This document shows, one piece after another, positions 5,500-7,014 of a DNA stretch of 7,014 nt. Source of the DNA: Verrucomicrobiota bacterium (lineage in GTDB: Bacteria > Verrucomicrobiota > Verrucomicrobiia > Chthoniobacterales > JAFAMB01); the NCBI GenBank assembly GCA_019236035.1, contig JAFAJU010000346.1, positions 1-7,014 on the forward strand. Direction: 5' to 3'. The translations under genes were made by a program, and so were the position numbers. Numbering within the stretch: the stretch's first letter is position 1; each line of letters opens with the position of its first letter. The notes below the pieces were generated by a model, which was not told the origin of the DNA, searched no databases, and saw only the letters and a program-made list of their open reading frames with translations.

Positions 5500-6716
5500 A
5501 TGCCTTGGAGAGAAGAGAAAGGGTCACAAGAACAGAGAGAGAGTTTTGTTAAAGCAGCCTTTAGCGGAGAGAAGCCCTTTGGGCAGCTGTGCCGGGAATA
5601 TCGGATTAGCCGAAAGACAGGCTATAAGTGGCGTAAGCGAGTTGCCGAAGAGGGAAAAACTGCCTTGAAGGATCGCAGACGAGGTCCGAAGGAGAGTTCG
5701 CGGTACTGCATCGAAGCAGGCTGGAAGCTAAGAATATTGGAACAGAAAAAAAGCATCCCAGCTGGGGATCGAAAAAACTGTTCGCCCGCTTGTGGCGTTT
5801 ACATCCGGGGGAAAGGATTCCGTCGCGAGCTAGCATTAGCCGAATCCTGAAGCGATTCGGATTAATGCAGGGTCGAAATAGGCGCAGAACCAAGCCTGGC
5901 CCTGAGCGGCTCAAGCCAGAGCGTTTAGATCCAGTCTGGTGTAACGATGTTTGGGCAGTAGATTTTAAAGGCTGGTTCCGAACCGGGGACGCCAGGAGGT
6001 GCTATCCCTTAACGATCACGGATCTTTATAGCCGTTTTATTATTTGTTGCGATAATTTGCCTTCTATGACTCTGGGACTGCTTTGGCGCAGTTTCGAGCG
6101 AGCTTTCAAACAATACGGCCTACCGCGGGCCATCCGAGTTGACAATGGACGGCCGTTTGGAGGTGGTTGGGTATTGGGCTTAAGCCAATTAAGCGTTTGG
6201 TGGCGCTTACTCGGCATCGAAGTAGACTTTATTGATCCCGGAAAGCCCTACCAGAATGGGGCTCACGAACGGATGCATTTGACTCTGAAATTGGAAATAG
6301 CCAATCCGGCCGCCAATAGCTTAGAGGCTCAACAACGCCGTACCAAGAACTGGGTCAGAAGCTTTAATGACGATCGGCCGCATGAAGCCTTGGGCATGAA
6401 AACTCCCAGTGAAATATACGTAGCTTCTGAGCTCAAATACCACAGGGTCAGCCGGCTCGAATACGGTGCAGAATTTGCGCTTCGACTGGTCAATTCCAAG
6501 GGCGATATTCAATGGTTCAACCATCGACGCTTCATCGGGGAAGCCTTTAAAGGTCAGTACCTCGGCTTGAGGCGTTACGATGAGCAGGCACATGAAGTCT
6601 ACCTTGGCGAGATCCTGCTAGGCCACCTGCCGGACGCGCATTTTTGCGCTTTTCGCCCTACGGTCGAAAAGCGCAAAAACGCGCGTAAACCCTTCCCTCC
6701 GAGCTCATCAATTTAG
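5500..6716 (+). pseudogene. IS481-family DDE transposase, split by a -1 frameshift
   Basis: Transposase catalysing cut-and-join of the surrounding element. The first frame starts at ATG 5500 with MPWREEKG, a typical IS481 N-terminus, and contains the helix-turn-helix LCREYRISRKTGYKWRKRV. It loses similarity just after 5745 and stops by 5850. The second frame, at -1, continues with KKHPSWGSKKLFARLWRLHP and holds the integrase core. Its catalytic residues are D in WAVDFKG (5961), D in RVDNGRPF (6141) and E in AHERMHLTLK (6267), followed by RSFNDDRPHEALGMKTPSE. The break is at AAAAAAA (5746-5752): eight A's would join both frames into about 405 residues, normal for the family. Options are a one-base deletion, a homopolymer sequencing error, or ribosomal slippage on the A run. 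An in-frame TTG at 5473 is a less likely start. The DDE domain itself has no other visible damage. Confidence 0.85.
6634..6686. repeat. 22-bp near-perfect inverted repeat at transposase 3' end
   Basis: Arms 6634-6655 and 6665-6686 are complementary in 21 of 22 positions around the nine-base loop CCCTACGGT. The single mismatch is A6640 against C6680. The left arm contains TTTTTGCGCTTTTCG and the right arm CGAAAAGCGCAAAAA. The hairpin lies wholly within coding sequence, ending about 28 nt before the stop codon. It may act as an intragenic terminator or mRNA-stability element, or be an inserted palindrome. Confidence 0.75.
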
Positions 6717-6735
6717 CAGCATCGAAAAGCTAAAA

Positions 6736-6799
6736 TGTCACCCAATCTTGAGACAAAGTGTTACCCAAACTTGAGACAAAAGTGTCACCCAAACTTGAG
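6736..6799. repeat. Right end of the IS: three terminal repeats
   Basis: Three tandem copies of TGTYACCCAAWCTTGAG start at 6736, 6759 and 6783 (spacing 23 and 24 bp). The first two continue into ACAAA and the last runs into unrelated sequence after CTTGAG. They mirror the three left-end sites. The first copy begins 20 bp after the transposase stop codon. Confidence 0.8.
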
Positions 6800-6960
6800 T
6801 CCCCACGACAGAACAGCCCAGGCCTTCAGGCCTGGGACTGGAGTTTGGACATTTTGGGAGGGTTTTCAGGCCGCGGCACTGAGCGCGGCATGAGTCAGCG
6901 GGGGGCAAGCGTTGGCAAAATCGAGGAGTTTTTCCCTCTAGCGAGCGCATGATGTTGTGG
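6800..6960. other. Non-coding flank with two GC-rich hairpins
   Basis: No convincing gene is seen here. CCCAGGCCT (6817-6825) and AGGCCTGGG (6828-6836) form a perfect 9-bp inverted repeat with a two-base centre. GCCGCG (6870-6875) pairs with CGCGGC (6884-6889). Neither is followed by a T-run. The open frame crossing this stretch starts inside the IS end repeats and has no protein-like features. Confidence 0.4.
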
Positions 6961-6961
6961 T

Positions 6962-7008
6962 CTACAAGTAGGTATATAACAATATATTGACAGACCTACT
7001 TATATGTG
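6962..7008. promoter_or_regulatory. Probable operator/promoter for a gene beyond the window
   Basis: An AT-rich segment holds a perfect -35-like TTGACA at 6987-6992; its -10 box would fall at or past the window end. It is flanked by an 8-bp perfect inverted repeat, AAGTAGGT (6966-6973) and ACCTACTT (6994-7001). The left site is also part of the palindrome CTAC-AA-GTAG (6962-6971). The layout suggests a dimeric repressor covering a promoter. The CTAC/GTAG spacing is reminiscent of BlaI/MecI-type operators, but that is only a guess. Confidence 0.4.
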
Positions 7009-7014
7009 CGACCC

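Larger units (their letters stand above)
5384..6799 (+). mobile_element. IS481-family insertion sequence, probably inactive
   Basis: An element of about 1.4 kb with one transposase region and complex inverted ends. The left end carries three sites reading inward: CTCAAGTTTGGGTAACA (5384-5400), TGTCTCAAGATCGGGTAACA (5406-5425) and TGTCTCAAAATAGGGTGACA (5451-5470). The right end carries three inverted counterparts: TGTCACCCAATCTTGAGACA (6736-6755), TGTTACCCAAACTTGAGACA (6759-6778) and TGTCACCCAAACTTGAG (6783-6799). Only the inner two sites at each end have the typical terminal TGT/ACA. The outer boundary is set where left/right similarity stops, so the real tip could be the second site (5406-6778). 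No clear target-site duplication flanks either choice. The transposase is frameshifted, so autonomous movement is doubtful unless frameshifting restores it. Confidence 0.85.

Noticed and set aside
5746..5753. Canonical programmed -1 slippery heptamer A AAA AAG
   Set aside because: The heptamer letters are present but the incoming frame reads AAA AAA AGC, so the zero-frame phase is not the canonical one. Only weaker single-tRNA slippage would work.
5370..6815. Target-site duplication flanking the IS
   Set aside because: Flanks of both possible tips (5384/6799 and 5406/6778) were compared and share no direct repeat of four or more bases at matching positions.
6758..6952. Plus-strand open frame of 64 codons after the IS
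   Set aside because: It begins inside the IS terminal repeats and runs through hairpins, with low-complexity, non-protein-like sequence.

Overview
The window looks like a chromosomal segment of a moderately GC-rich bacterium. A compact housekeeping operon occupies about the first 4 kb. It is followed by an accessory stretch with a plasmid-type replication initiator, an uncharacterised divergent gene, a run of tiny hairpins and a degenerate insertion sequence. Short overlapping genes, almost no Shine-Dalgarno sequences, and the style of the CPBP protease and IS481 transposase suggest Verrucomicrobiota or a relative. That placement is inference from protein style and was not tested.

Region 1 (1-4010, + strand). 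The 3' part of a CPBP-family membrane protease overlaps comF (phosphoribosyltransferase-like, double zinc-finger). Next come accD (acetyl-CoA carboxylase carboxyltransferase beta subunit) and folC (folylpolyglutamate/dihydrofolate synthase). A probable small gene of unknown function (3669-4010, GTG start) ends the run. accD-folC adjacency is well known, for example in E. coli. The genes are tightly packed and some use TTG or GTG starts, so translational coupling is likely. The operon links fatty-acid and folate metabolism with a DNA-uptake-type protein and a membrane protease.

Region 2 (4015-5254). A convergent gene on the minus strand encodes a Rep_3 (RepB/RepE-type) plasmid replication initiator with both winged-helix halves. 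A 52-bp AT-rich spacer separates it from a divergent 145-residue helical protein that I do not recognise. No iterons are visible, so this is either a plasmid relic or a domesticated initiator with a partner gene.

Region 3 (5255-5383). This non-coding stretch holds several very short hairpins, mostly with GNA triloops. It resembles an interspersed palindromic repeat.

Region 4 (5384-6799). This is an IS481-family element. Each end carries three copies of a roughly 20-bp sequence, inverted between the ends. The transposase keeps its HTH and full DDE triad but is split by a -1 frameshift at a run of seven A's. A near-perfect 22-bp inverted repeat lies inside the last codons of the transposase gene, and a perfect 13-bp hairpin sits between two of the left-end repeats.

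Region 5 (6800-7014). No gene is visible. It holds two GC-rich hairpins and, at the extreme end, an AT-rich segment with a perfect TTGACA box between inverted CTACTT-type sites. This looks like an operator/promoter for a gene beyond the window.
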